This document shows positions 30,001 to 49,100 of a stretch of DNA of 64,000 bases, piece by piece. The DNA comes from Syngnathus acus (taxonomy: Eukaryota; Chordata; Actinopteri; Syngnathiformes; Syngnathidae). The notes below the pieces were generated by a model. That model had not been told where the DNA came from and searched no databases. It saw nothing but the letters and a program-made list of their open reading frames with translations. How positions within the stretch are numbered: the first letter of the stretch is position 1; the number at the start of each line of letters is the position of its first letter. A program made the translations under genes and the position numbers. The stretch covers positions 1,116,001-1,180,000 of the forward strand of contig NC_051099.1 of NCBI RefSeq assembly GCF_901709675.1. Direction: 5' to 3'.

Positions 30001-33000
30001 ATGGCCTTAATCATGCAGCCATTCCTCCCTTTCACGTCTGCTAAACAGCAGAGAGATACGCTTGAAGAAGACACAATAGAATTACTAAAGACTACCTATG
30101 GCTTTTGTGGACGTGAAATAAGCTAACCCAGGCAATGCAAGAGGTTGCAATGGGCTAAAAAATGTAAAACTGTCTGATAGGAATTTTTAAGATTCTTTTT
30201 ATGAGGAGCTGAATGTGCAAAAAGAACAACAAGAGTTAATGAAGTAGGCTGACGCAATCAAACCCCATTCTCAAACTCCAATAATCCACCCTCTCCCTTT
30301 CTCATATCCCTCCCAGATATATTCCGATGCTCATTTGTAACCCAGGGGGAATTCATTTGTCACCACAAGGCAGGCTCTAACAGGATTTGGGGTCAGAGTG
30401 GGTGTTTGTTCATAGCGTGATGAATGAGGAGGAAGTAGAAATCGGATCATCTGCAATAAAAGCTGATTTATTTGCACGTTGCGGGCAATGTCCGCTACCT
30501 GCTAAGAATGCATCAGAAAATACTCGTAGACTAGTAATAGGATTTTTCTGTTTTGTTTTGATAATTGCGGGGAGCATGCGCAAAAGGCTTTGACTCCATT
30601 TGCCATTTACACCTCTGCTAAAAATAGAGCGCTCATTAACACAATTGACACCTTCAAAATGGAAGGCCGTGAAAGTCAAACGCATTTCAACGTGCGCCGT
30701 TTGTCGAGACGCCACCTACGCACTCAGTTGGCGACTGGCCAGAGGAGACAAAGAAGAAAAGAACCAATTTGGCAAACCTTTTCCTTGATTGGTTTTGTTA
30801 CACCATGCTTTTACCAAGTATAGCAATTATTCAACGATGTGTCTTATGAGGATGGACCGGAGGAAAAACAACAAAGCAAACAAAGAAAAGAAAGCAAAAA
30901 TAGAATGCGGAGTGTGAGCTGTTGTCAGGTTTGTGTTTATGGATTTATTGACGACGGACCTAAAGGCCACGGGGAGAAGTTCTTGCTCGGTGGCTCTGCA
31001 TTGTTATTAGCAAAGCCCCTCCACCCTGGACGAAAACCATTCATGGCCGTAGGAGGAGACAAAGAAAAGGAAAGAAATGCAACCAGATTGCGATTGCATA
31101 AATGCGTGGGATTCCATTTGGGAGCGCCAGGAAGTTCGCTGTTGCCCACACAAATGTACCAAACAGCCAGCCAGCCAGACAGACATAAAGCAGGAAATGT
31201 GCAGACAGCGTGGATAAAGAAAGCATCCACTTTATCGTCTGAGTCATGTCTGTTACTCTTATAGAAGACAAAAACCCTGTACGACAGGTGCCGCACAGAC
31301 AGAGAGAGCGAGAGAAAGAAAGAGTGCGAGCTACAATTTTCTTTTTTTTTTCCCTCTAGCCTTGTAATGTGCAAGTGTGTAAATGCAATGAACAAGTGGC
31401 ACTGAAGCACCAAGAGGCTGGGGGAGGGGGAGCTGGCAAAGAATCACTGAGGTGAAGGCAAACCATAGAGCGAGCTGCTTCTGGTGGAAAAAATATGGTA
31501 ATGCATTGAACTGGCTGTTTAAAAAAAAAAAAAAGGGAAGGTGCTGCTATAGAGAGAAGCAGATATTTTTTATTTTATTTAACATATGACCTCTATTTTG
31601 AGTGTGTTGATTTTTTTTTTGTGAAAAAAATGAACAGAATGAGCTCTTGGACTTCATGTTAGTTGGGGCAGTTTTGTGCCATCCTTGAATGGTCACTTTA
31701 GGCATTCGAGCCTTTTGCATTGTTGCGCCGTGTTCGAATGAGTGTGCACGTGGATTTGTGTACGCTGGTTGTAAGCGAGTGCGAGCAGCGGCTGCCTCTC
31801 TGCGTTCAACCTCCTTATCCAGTGTCCTGCCTGTGACTGTGGGGAGGAGCTGAAGCAAGCCACCTTCCAGACAAAGGCAATTTGGAGCGCGCACGTTGCA
31901 TCTTCTCACAGTCCAAATAAAAAAGATCAGGGAGCCCTCTTTGTTGTTTCGCACACATTTCGAAAATCCATGACATAATAGCCACCACTGCAGAATTGAA
32001 TAGATTTGCATTTGTTTTGGGTTCAAGCAATGTGCCAACAAACACAATAGACCTGGCAATGAAAAGATTTACTAGAGTGCAATGGCAACATTAAAAAGTA
32101 AGTACCTTGTTTTAGTTCTGTTCTACTCTAATCTTGATTAGTCACTGATACCAATACCAAGTGCTGATGCATAAAATTTCCCTCTAAATAAACAATTAAA
32201 TAATCAAATTCATTCAAATAAAATGACTAGCTCCTGATTGATATCACCTATCTCTATTAAAAAGCAAAAAATAAGTACAGTTGTCCCAATCTGATCATGT
32301 GGTCAGACTCGTAAGTGATAAATGCTCCTTTGCCCCACAATAGAGCTGCCGGGTGGATTGGCAAGATTCTGTGACATCACATGCATGCTCTCTGTACTCT
32401 TTCCCCTTCACCTCTTTCTATTTTTTCCCTTGCCCCCCAGTTCTGTCCTATAAAATGACCTTGAAGGTCACACCCTGACATGTCTCACCTGCACCGACAC
32501 CGCAAGCTACCAAAGTCGCACCCTCCCTACCTACCCCCTTCGCTGGCAAGAGATCTGCTGAATTGATCGTTGTTCAGACATCGCAGAGGTCAGGCCTAAT
32601 GAATCAATCACGCGTGCATCAGCATCCCCGACCGGCAGCGCAAGCCAAGGCCGTAGGCGACCACGCTTTGATGCAGTGTCAAATCACACGTCTGTGTGCT
32701 GTGCCCATATTGGCCAGATTAGACTAAAAAGCAATTGTGGCAACATCTAGTTCAAGTCAACCTTCATTTTTTTTGGATCAGATAATTGTACAGTGCAAGA
32801 ATTGTACAAAATCAGAAGTACTAACAAGCACACGAGTGAGCTCCTTTGTGCACGCGTGCAGTTCAAGGACAACTTGACCGTCACACAACACTCAATCAGG
32901 ACAAGAGACGGACGGCCGTCTGTGGACGACATGTCCTCCATGTGCTTACCTTTTGTTGACCCCCACCCCCTCCCTTTTCTCTTCACATGCCCGCAGCGCC

Positions 33001-33626
33001 AGCGGTATCAACTGAAAACACACTTGCTTGCAAAACGGACTCAAAGCTTTTCGGGATTGGACATTATAGAAAAAGCCCACGAATGACTTTCGAGACGAAG
33101 AACCAAAATAGAAACGTGTTCCCAAAAGAAAGCTCAATTGTTCATGCCTCATCTGGAAAGAGTTAAGTCAGCACCACAGTGTGTCAAATCACATTGAAAT
33201 TTCAACTCACTGGGCCCTTTGTTCATACGTCCACATTGATATGCCTGCCACTTATTAATATCTCCCACCCCACCGGTGTCATCCCTGTGTACAGTGGATC
33301 ATCGCGGGAGTTCCACCCCAAGCTCTGATAAGCTACACATGATCATTAGCGACTTGACCTGCCGCATCCATCACACCGGCCCAATGTTTGCCGTCTGACC
33401 TCACGTCACTCAGCTTTTCAGTCGGGTCTGCGGCTCAAGTTGCGCATATCAACCTAAATAAACCCCCGGTCCTCTCGTATGAGGAATAGAAATAAGTGAA
33501 CATCCATTTTTTTTTTTTTTATGAATGTAAATTAGTCAGGCGTAAGATGCTCATTCAATGACGGAAAATAATGCAAACTAGAAAATCACGAAATGTATTT
33601 TTCAGTCAAAAATATTCAGGACTTAC
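27041..33626 (-). other. Large first intron of mtus2 (between the 5' UTR exon and coding exon 1)
   Basis: No coding exon is recognisable on either strand. The only clear element is a retroelement tail near 29.3 kb. Several balanced-composition stretches (about 27.88-28.02 kb and 29.69-29.82 kb) look less eroded than the surroundings and could be conserved non-coding elements, but this cannot be tested without alignment. Confidence 0.4.
29262..29395 (+). mobile_element. Truncated non-LTR retrotransposon 3' tail
   Basis: The sequence contains gggatagtgggaacgtcatt, then gaagaaattgacaataaag, and ends in short repeats of the cagactttgacttttgac type. This layout, an AATAAAG-containing 3' end followed by a TTTGAC-like short repeat, is typical of L2-like LINE tails dispersed in teleost genomes. 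No open reading frame remains. Confidence 0.5.
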
Positions 33627-33785
33627 CGTCATATGCACTGGCAGCAGAAACACACGTTTGCCTTGCACTCTCCGTCTTTCTGGAGGAAATGGTGCTAAGA
33701 GAGGTGGAGAGATGAGAGATGCTGCGGACAGGAGGAGGAGGAGGAGGAGCTGATGGTGCTGATGCTGCAGCCACTCCTGGCAATG
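33627..33785 (-). other. mtus2: Probable non-coding first exon and promoter of mtus2
   Basis: On the minus strand a strong donor (ATGACG|gtaagtcc) sits at 33625-33627. Upstream of it is a pyrimidine-rich, CTCCTC-repeat-containing leader. A non-coding exon is needed because the mtus2 ATG exon has no ordinary promoter next to it. The left boundary is the donor; the right boundary, the transcription start, is a guess. Confidence 0.4.
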
Positions 33786-33896
33786 TTTCAGCCTAATCGC
33801 TCTTTACCACAGTGGCCCCTGCTGGATTTGTCCAGCATAGACGTTTGTTTCCAAACAAAATGAAGACAGCAATAATTCAAACAATGGGGATATTAT

Positions 33897-35545
33897 TTTA
33901 TTCTTCCAGACAACGCACCAGCAAATTTCTGACTATAAGAAGCGAACAGCTGTACAGCACAATATTTCATTTTTTTATTTTTACATCTCCAGTAAAGATT
34001 AGATGACAAGCAGATGCTAAGGTCCTATTTACACAAACCTGTTCAACTCACAACTCATCTTTTTCCAATGGTTAGTGAAGAGAGGGATTTTTAATAATCC
34101 TGAGGACACAAGTTGGTTTATAGTAATAATAATGATGATGCATTGGATTCATATCGTGCTTTAGAATCTTGTAGAAAGAAGACCTGTAACTGTACAACAC
34201 AAAGCCCACTGGTACCAAATCATCTGCAGACAATTTATACACCAGACATAGAAAATAACACACCACTCCCGCATTTATAAATAATTTACTTGAAGTAATA
34301 TAAACAAAAAATTATATATACATATTTTTTATTATATTCTGTAAATAACCACACTACTTGCTGGTCTTAAAAATAAGACCTTAACCGCAACCTAGAAATA
34401 GTTACGACTAATGTAAATAGAAGCCATATTTAATTTGTACAAACTTTAAAAAAAAAATACAGGCATTTGTTTAGTTGTGATTATTTCCTAACTAAAATAA
34501 AAAATACTGATTGAAAGGCCTTGATAATGGGGAAATGTATAGAATGATACAAAACTGTGACGTCTATAATAAGTCAATAAAATAGATGTCTATAAAAAAA
34601 ATCCACACAATGCATTTGTTTCACATTGTTTTGACAATAAACAATGTAACAAGCTAGGGGGCGCTAAAGGACACAGCAGCCAGCACTGTGAAAATGCTCA
34701 GCACTCGTCACAGATGGATCAATTATTTCCAAACTAGAACTAGTTGACCTTTTTTGGACACCTGATCTTTGTATGACCTGCATCCTCGGCTGCTGCCCCA
34801 ACAGGTGCAGTCAGCCATTTGTGCTGCCAGTGAAGGACAGCAATAACATTAGAGATGAGCTATTTGTGTTGGGAGTGTCCTGCCAGAAGAGGGGGAACAT
34901 TTCAACATCACTTACATAAGCGTTGACAGTTATAGAATATACTGGTGCATGTCAAGAAATACGTTGCCATTTTGTTGGAACACTTTAGGCATGACTAATA
35001 GAAGGCATATCAGAACGGTAAATCATTTCACCATGCACTGGGGTGGCAAAATGTTCCTTTGCTTGGAAAAGTCCACTTTTTGGACCAACACAAAGTGTCC
35101 GTTGGCATTTTAAAATCTGGGATTCCTCGAACTCGGTTTAAATCCAGCTCGTTTGACCGCACTGCTATTAGTTGGCTTTTCGGTCGTTGTTTCGTCGGTT
35201 CATAATTTTCACCGGACCATTTGTAACATTTTGGAAGTCACTTGTCCAACACTGTCATGTTGATTTCATTGTAAGGGAATAAAAGAAGCTGCTTGTTTGC
35301 AGGCCTAATCTGACCCAGACAAACAAATAGAAAGTATTACGGTCACCCAGGAACTTGAACTGGTTTCATGTCGGCAACAAATAACTTTGAACATAAGACA
35401 GCTGAATCATAAAACGTCAGCAAAATGTCCAATATAGCAGCTTCATACGACCCGTGTATGAATGTGACAGTTTTATCAAACAATACCTTAATGTTTAGAA
35501 AAATGACACATTATCATTGCTGCCATGTATGTCAAACAAAGCTCC
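33897..35545 (-). other. slc7a1: slc7a1 3' UTR with polyadenylation signal at 33897-33902
   Basis: AT-rich non-coding sequence follows the slc7a1 stop on the minus strand. TTTATT at 33897-33902 (AATAAA on the minus strand) is a good candidate end, giving a 3' UTR of about 1.65 kb. Mammalian CAT-1 mRNA is also known for a long regulatory 3' UTR. No open frame here has homology that I recognise. Confidence 0.55.
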
Positions 35546-41171
<5,626 letters not shown>

Positions 41172-41265
41172 TGGTCCGACTGTGGGGAAGGAAATTCCGG
41201 CCAGGTGGAGACGGTTGACCGCGATTTAAGGCTCACAGGGAAGAGGCCGCCGCGCACACCTTTGA

Positions 41266-41292
41266 AAGGAAGGAAGGAAGGAAGGAAGGAAG
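41266..41292. repeat. (GGAA)n microsatellite
   Basis: Six to seven tandem GGAA units lie about 95 bp upstream of the slc7a1 start codon, within its 5' intron. Confidence 0.9.
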
Positions 41293-44200
41293 ACCGTGAT
41301 AAAACACAATCGAACGGGCTCTGTCGCTGGAGGAAATGAGCTCAAGTTTGAAGCGTAGAGTTATATACAGAAGAAGTTTGATCCACTGGCATTGCTGTGG
41401 GAACGCTTTTAGCGGCCGCACTTGCAATCAGATCTACACTGTGGACATACTGGACAAACTTAAGTCGAGCAGTTTCCTGTGTTACATAACACAGCCCAAA
41501 TCTACCTTTTCTGACAAGGATCCAAAAAGTCAAACGTCGATCTTATTGCTGGATGTGTTGTTGACATGTTACGTAACACAATTCACCTACTCCCTCTGAC
41601 ACAAAGATTGATAACTCAACGGTTGAGTCTCTTAGTCATCCACAAGCAAAATGGAAGTTACTCATTTGGACAGTCCCCATCCATAGAGTCGAAAATGGAG
41701 CATCCTCACTGCGAGTCGGTTGGGAAAGGTCAAGCACCAAAACTGACTGTGTGCTCATCTTTGGGTGTTTCGTCTTGCTCTCCTCAAAATGCCTTATTGT
41801 TAATGTGCCAAGTTGCCATCTCTGATTTGGGGTGCATAACGGCACAGCTGTTGGTGGAAAATACTCCCTGGATGATAACAAGCTGTCCGACAGCTCGTCT
41901 ACATTCCTTAGTGTTAAGTTCATAGAACGGGAGCAGGCTGAGGCATAGATCGGGAGGTGGATCTTATTTAGAATCCACAACAATGTCCCATGGAAAAGAG
42001 AGCTCAAGCATGATCATGCGGTCATGCAGACGATGGCGCCTTTCCTTTAACTCACTGACATGGTAACACAAACTCTGCAAGGTCATGCGCAGTGATAAGA
42101 GTCATGTCACACATTTCAACCCTCCCTCCCTCCCGTTCACAGAGATAGATGCCCAAATGGCTCACTTTCCTCTTCATCCAAGGGATACATTTGGAAGATG
42201 AAAACAAGAAGACAGTGACACTCCTTCCTGGAGTACATGAAATTGTGGAAGGGAAGGCTTTTGATTCCAGGATGGATTACGTTGAAGAGGAAAACACCTG
42301 TCCTCGAACTTTTCTGACACACCTCATACAGTTATACAAGATAATTGCGGCAAAATTCATTTCAAACAGTGCATTTTACACAATGCAACGTGTTGCAACA
42401 TTTTTAACCGTTAAAAGCCCCTCCTCTGGGAGAGATAAATAAAGCGTGCGTAAAAATAGTTTGACTGGTCCAGTGCTTCCAGAACCACACACAGAAACAG
42501 TAAATCAACGCTGTCTTTACGAACCGTACGAACCCTCAGTGACTAAGTTTAGAGTGCCGAGTTAAAAGCAGTCTGATGGTAGAATTAAACAGCGCAAATT
42601 TGGACATCATAAATCAGCCACGGGGAACTGGGAAATGCAATTCTAAATCCAAGCAAAGAGAAAATGTTAGAAAAACTCCTGAAACATTTCCAGCGCAAAT
42701 GCAAAAATACGTTTTTTTTCATAGATGAAAGAAACAAAGCAACAGGTACGTTGTTTACAAAATAGTGACAGTAACTTACTTAGCTTGTCTTCTGCTAATG
42801 TGCACCTCCAGAGATTAAATAGCACCTTTCTTCTCTATTCTTTGGGCTCTGGCGAGAAGCGTGCGGCGACTTAAAGGGTTCCAAAACGGCAATCACGTGG
42901 CACAGCTATTCCAAGCGGCAGTGACGTGCATACACACTCGTCATCATGTGAAGGTGGACAGTCGGAAATTGGAACGGTTTGCTAAAACCCACTTATGAGC
43001 ACTCAAGTTGGATTATTTAGTGTTAATGAAATGAGTTCATTGTGTTGATGAGTGTATGCAAGTTTGAAGTAGTGCCCTTCAATGGAGGTGTGTCAAGTGA
43101 AAAACAAGGGTGTGTTCCTTGAGAGCCAATCAAAATGGAGCATTGAGAAGACACTGCTTGACATTTACGTGCGTGAGGGTTCTTTTCTGCACTGTGATTG
43201 ATGGCGGTAATTCTGATGGAGCTAAAAACAGAACAGAACAAAGAGTCGAGTGGAAGGTATTTCGGTGGCTCCGAGAGAACCGTAACATCATGTTCAGAGT
43301 GTTGGAATGTGTTTATCGAAAGCATATTATCACATATGAGGCCTTTTAAATTGTGTCCAGGTCACTTAGCGATCACTTCAGCATCGTTCTGAAAATAACA
43401 CAAGGAAATATTGCAGGACTATATAAAAAAACAGCTACATATGTTATTAAGATAGTATATATTTTTAAAAAATGTTTCAAGTCGATCCAGTTTCTTTGGT
43501 AGATGCTAAAATGGGTGGATTGATGATAACAATTAATTGTAGTTTATATGTTCTATACATTTTATATTCAAGAATTTTTCTACTTAAAAAATGAAAAATA
43601 ATTGTGGTTTGTAAGTGGATGCATTTTCTGTATCTTTAAGAACATTTTATTTGAAATAAATAATTGTAGTTTCTATGTAGGTTGATGAAAATATTTGATA
43701 TGATTAACAAAATATGATAGAATTAAGAAAAACCCTGAAATATGATTGTTTAGTTGAGCAAGACTACACTAGACTAACCTTGTAAACTGAGCTCGTCAAC
43801 AAGAATAAAGGCAACACGTGCTGGACGTGTCCTTGTTTTGGTGTACAGATGGAAGGAGGTCAAATTCCTCATATTAGTACTCAAATTCCCATCAAGTATA
43901 ATTACGTCCCCATATGACTCATTTATTACCTGCTTAGAACAGATGCACTGGAGCAGAGGTAGTGCACCCCATGACAATTTGGAAAATTTTCATAGAAAGC
44001 TGCTCTCACAAATTCAAGTTCATACCTTGATGTGATGTTGTGCACACGAATCCATTTGTCTGTGTGTTTGTTACGTACACATTTCAATCTATTTACTCTA
44101 GCAACAACTGCTCTCATTTGTAACTGCTTTTAAAAGCCAATTTTTTTTTGTACATTAGTCTTACTGACAACATAAACACGATAGCAGCCCATAGAAGTGG

Positions 44201-45485
44201 CGGGCGAGTGGGTCCAATTTCAGACAACCTGGAAAGCCGCCACACAAGCTTGCATAAGATATACATAGCTGAACATCGAGGATATCTCTCATTCTGACAG
44301 TCAGACCACCGGTGACCCACTTTCACGGCGGCTAAAGTTAGACGCTCTGGAAATGCACGAGATGCCAAAAGGTGGACAGAAATGGAACGTTATTCAAAAG
44401 GACAGATGTGGCGTTTACATGTTGTGGCTTACTTCGAGTGCAACTTACTTTTTGATGTATTTGACCCAACTTTTGATGTGTTCCTCACATGTCTGCTTTG
44501 GAACCACTTGCTGCTATCACTCCACATGCTTCCCATCCCCCTCGGCACTGCTGGCGTACTGTATACCATTTAAATCCTGCACCATTGCACTCCATCCAGT
44601 ACACATGAGCTGCTTTTGTTCCCTTTATCCGACTAGCTTTGCAATAAGTTTCACTCCCCTCATCACATCCTTTAAATAAGATTTGATGTTGACATCATTG
44701 TCTTATTTTGAGTGCTTTCAGTTGTCAACGTGGCCCTGATAGTCCTTTCACAGCATCACTTTTGCTGATTGCATTGCTGTTTTTAACTTCAACTTGATTG
44801 TGTCATTCTCTCAATTAGGTTTTAGATGACTTGGTTATTCCCCTGATAGTGTCATTACCCAAATTAGCTTTTGGATCACTTGGTGATACTTTTCTTTTCA
44901 TTCAAATGCAATTTCAAAGAACTTAATTGTATCCTATCTAGTAAGTTTGCACTATTCAAACAAGTGAATTCGTGAAATTCGGACGTGAATATGTGCAGTG
45001 TTTATATGTGAACCAAGCTAAACAAATGCATTGTTTCTCTTACTTCTTGCTCTATATAATTATGCGTGCAAGGACTGGAGCTGCTGCATAGGCGGATTGC
45101 AATGTTGTTGATGGGACAGCAAATCCTAAATTCTTTTTTTGTGTGGACGTGACGTGGGCTCAAAAGTGATATGCAATGTACCAGCGAATTTCTGTACACG
45201 TCGTTGCATGCAGGAGAACACAGTGCTATGTATTGTGTGCATGCACATGCAGTAGTAGGGAAGCAACATGTCGCTTACTTACTTTGTACAAGTTGAACGA
45301 GAGCATCAGATCATATGAAAACGATCTTCTTGCACACAAAATCACCACGTGCGCACCGGCGTCAGGTACAAGTCCAAACTTTTTCGATCCGTTGGAAGAG
45401 ATGAGCAGAAAGGTTAGGGTGTTTTTCTCGGGGACACTTGGTTTAAAACGTGGTCTCTCTTACACATAGGCGCATTACGTAGCTC

Positions 45486-45560
45486 CGCTCGCCCCGCCCC
45501 GCCCCGTCGTTATTGCGTAATAGTAACCGACCTGGCTTCGTTCGTTGAAGTGAGTTTCGG
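45486..45560. promoter_or_regulatory. Candidate promoter: GC boxes and CRE-like sites
   Basis: Overlapping GC boxes (gccccgccccgccccg, Sp/KLF type) are flanked by TACGTAG and TTGCGTAATA motifs in an otherwise AT-rich interval. It lies about 4.3 kb upstream of the slc7a1 coding exon and could be its promoter. Direction cannot be proved from sequence. Confidence 0.35.
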
Positions 45561-45740
45561 AAAAGTATTCCCATTTTTATTGGAGTCATAAATTAAAGAT
45601 GTTAAATGTATGCCTATAATAACTATAGAAAAGTGGACGTAGTGTACAGTAACTGTAATGATCTGACTATTTCAGCATTTAGAAATAATTGACCATTCTC
45701 ATAAATATGTCAGAGAACCAAAGTATTTCCAAATGTACAC

Positions 45741-45746
45741 TTTATT
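45741..45746 (-). terminator. paxbp1: Polyadenylation signal of paxbp1
   Basis: TTTATT on the plus strand is AATAAA on the minus strand, about 370 bp after the paxbp1 stop. A second copy, closer to the stop at about 46051, is an alternative. Confidence 0.55.
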
Positions 45747-46113
45747 CACAAGCAATCAAACGATAAAACAAGCAGACTTTTCGATGTGTTGTGTATGGTT
45801 GGTGCTGGTGGGATTATTTTGTGTGGTGCAGCAGTGTGTGTCACTTTTAGCATATATAGAAATGAATGTGAGAGGAGTTTTTACATAGCTCATTATGCAC
45901 TGTATTTTTGGAGACGGTTTTATCCAAATGTATTTATGTGCACTGTTGGTGTGTAGCCAGTGTTTTTAGATTGGATCATACAAGAGTACTAGACAAATGC
46001 ATGAAGACAAGAACCTTCCTATACATTATTCACAATATTTACACGGGCGTTTTATTCAGTATGCACATTTCAGCCCAACGATGGAGAACTTGTCGGTGCT
46101 GCTGTGTCTCTGT

Positions 46114-49100
46114 CTATGACTTGGTTTCCAACAGAGACTTGATGTCTTTAATTCCTTGATCAGCTGCCACGGCAATGATGTGGTTCACAGCCTTCATATA
46201 CATCAGCATCTTCAAAATCTCCTTCACTTGATCCCTGTGGGCATAAAATACAGCGTCAAGGCCACGCTTCCAAAAAGTGGACGCTGAGATCGGTCTTTTA
46301 ACTTTAAACAACGGTCTTACTTTGTTACACGTCGTTCGACATCCGAAGCGCCCACGCTGCTGCGCTGCAGCGAGTTGGCCAAATGGACGAGGTAGCGACA
46401 CAGCGGCTCCAACTGAGGCAAAGTCTGCTGGCCCTTCAGTCCGTTGAACCACTGAATTGGCAAACAGTCCACCACCTGAAAAAAGGCAAATGATGAGCAC
46501 CCGATTGCAACAACTCGCCTCAATCTGGATGAAGCAAGACTACCTTCTGGGCCTTGTGAACGTTGTCCTCGCTGACGTCTGCAGTCTGCAGCGCGGAGAG
46601 GATGTACCTATTCAGAGTGCTGTCTAAAGCCAGGTCCTTCAGACAAGAAGTAGAGATGATCCCCTCCCATTGCAAGATGTTCCTCAAAAGCTATTCCGAG
46701 AGGACAAACAGCAACTGTTACTTGCAGTGGATTTAAAAAAAAAAAGGCTTTGTGGAGGATTTTCTACACACCTTCAAACAACTCCAGAACTGTCTCTGGT
46801 AGAATAAGTAGGGACCACCATTTTTGTTTTCCAGCAAACTGAACAAAATCACAATAGTATTGCAATATACTGTATAACAATATTTATGAGACAATTTTAG
46901 CAAAAGTGCAGCCTACTTTTTGGGGTAGAGAGGTTGGAAGACATCTTCATCCAATGTCTGCCTGACCCGCAGGACCACTGTTTTCAACAACTCCTGACGA
47001 GTAAATACAGAGTATGTTTAGAAGACTCGCGTGAAGACTATCCCTATGAGGATGGTGTTGCCAGTAGACCTTACCCGCGTGTATTGGTTGTCCCCGTGCA
47101 GCACGGTTGGGTAACCTTTCATCAGCCTGCGAATGAAAGCCACCAGCCGTGCCGTCTGACTGTTTGACAGCGGATCCCACACTTGTTCTGACAACACTGC
47201 GCAAAGACAGAAACACTTGTCGTGGGCGCCATTGCTTTGCTTGACAATTACAGTGGCACCTTCAAAAGGTCTAACGCTAATGTACTACTATGTCCATTTT
47301 GCTACCTGTCAGTTTGGTGAGGATGACTTTCTCTACGATAGCTGGGAGCAGGCCGATGTCGCTGTCTCCTTTCTCCAACGCGCTGTTCTCCTCAAAGCCG
47401 TAAAACAGCAGCGTCTCGAACCAGACCATGTACTCAAAGTTTGCGCACGGCGCCTGGCGACGAGGCATAACAAAAAAGAAAGCTTTGAGATTTTGCCAGT
47501 TTACAACTGGAGTCCAAAAACCAGAGCTGACCTCAAGAGGGTTCCATGTGATGAGCTGCAGTCGAACTAGAGGGCTGAAGAGTTTGGGCAGGCAGAGGCC
47601 AATGTAAGCGTCTCTGTAGCTGTCGGCGTAGTCCTTCCTCCACATTTCAAATTGGGATTTGATGTAGTCCAGGGAATGAAAGTCCTCCACCGCATCCTCA
47701 AAAACCTTCTTGCATTCTCTGATGATGCGCTCTGAAAGGCAACGAACGAGGTTTTGCTTATCTATTGTTTTGATGGCTGACAATCTGTCTCATCTTGTTT
47801 TTCCTACCGTGCTCCATGCCGAAGCCGGTGATGTCGGTCGAGGTCTCCTCGTCATCGGACGACAAGCCTTCTTTATGCTCTGCCCACTTTCCGTTCTGCT
47901 CTCGTGCTTGACGCCGCCGAGCTCTGACAAAACCAAGACTAGCATTAGACGGTGTGTTGGGACTCCACTTCTGCTTTATTTGTCTTACCGCCGGGCCTCT
48001 CTTTCCGCTATCCTCCTCTGGCGGTTGCTCTCTTGATACAATGCGCGATCGCGACCGAACGAGTCCAGACTGGGAGCCATGACTGCTTTATCTGTAAGAC
48101 ATGAGAGTAATGTGAGGGCCAGTCGGGTTAGGATGACATCATCCTATAGCCTCGCGTCACTTTAACATTGCTAAACATTTGACAGTGACTTTAAATCTTT
48201 TCATTTTGCTGTAAGATACCCCTTAGCTGTTATGTGCTTCCGGCAATGAGTTATAATTGTCACAAATCCATGTTTGTACTCAGGATGGACGTTTGGATCA
48301 ATAATCTGTTTTAAAGAAGAGGAAAAATGAGCCCCGAGAAGAATAATGCTCATGACACCTTTTCAAGGTAGCAAATTAGTGAAGACCATGCCCTGTTCAC
48401 TTACCAGACTGCAACATACTTGTTACCTCATCACAAAATAGTCTTTGTCACCTTTTAAGTGACTTAACTGGCATCCTGTTGACAGTGAGACCTGGCCGTG
48501 CAAAACTCGATGATACGTATTTCTCGTGTACATGCTCACTCAGACACATACAAGCCAGATCAAACTTTTTTTTTTAAAGGGGCTAAAGGGTATCCGTCCC
48601 AACTACGCAGACTCGATCGAGCTCGCCCACGCACGCACAACTAACGGGGCCGTTCGAATGAATCATAAAAACCTTCGAGATGGACTGACTTGAAAGGCTT
48701 GCAAACTCCGCCGATTCATCTTTAATATCATCCTGTCTTCTCTGGACGAGTCGTGAGGCCCGTTGCCTTAGTAACTGGTGCATGGCAGCCTCCAGCTCCT
48801 TGATGGCAGGCACCTGAAACATACGACGGCTTTTGTGACCGCTGAACCACACAAAAGCGGGGCTCGGAGTCACAGGAACGCCTCGCTGTCGGGACGGAGA
48901 TTGTGACATGCAACAAACAAGTGGAATATAACCGCTGTGGAGTAAAAGCAAAGCACTCGCCACTGGTTGAAGCTGTCAATTACAGCAAAAGGACCAATTT
49001 GCTTTTACTCAACACGCAATATTCCGCTACGATTGAAGGGATCCATTTAAAGTCAATGCTTAATGTCACGTTAATTGTGATGTTTAGAGCGATACCTAGA

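Larger units (their letters stand above)
41172..45740. other. Intergenic region upstream of slc7a1 and downstream of paxbp1
   Basis: No coding exon is recognisable. The interval must contain the slc7a1 5' UTR exon(s) and promoter unless those lie further right. It carries a GGAA repeat next to slc7a1 and a GC-box cluster near 45.49 kb. AT-rich stretches at 43.4-43.75 kb hold nothing I can name. Confidence 0.45.
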
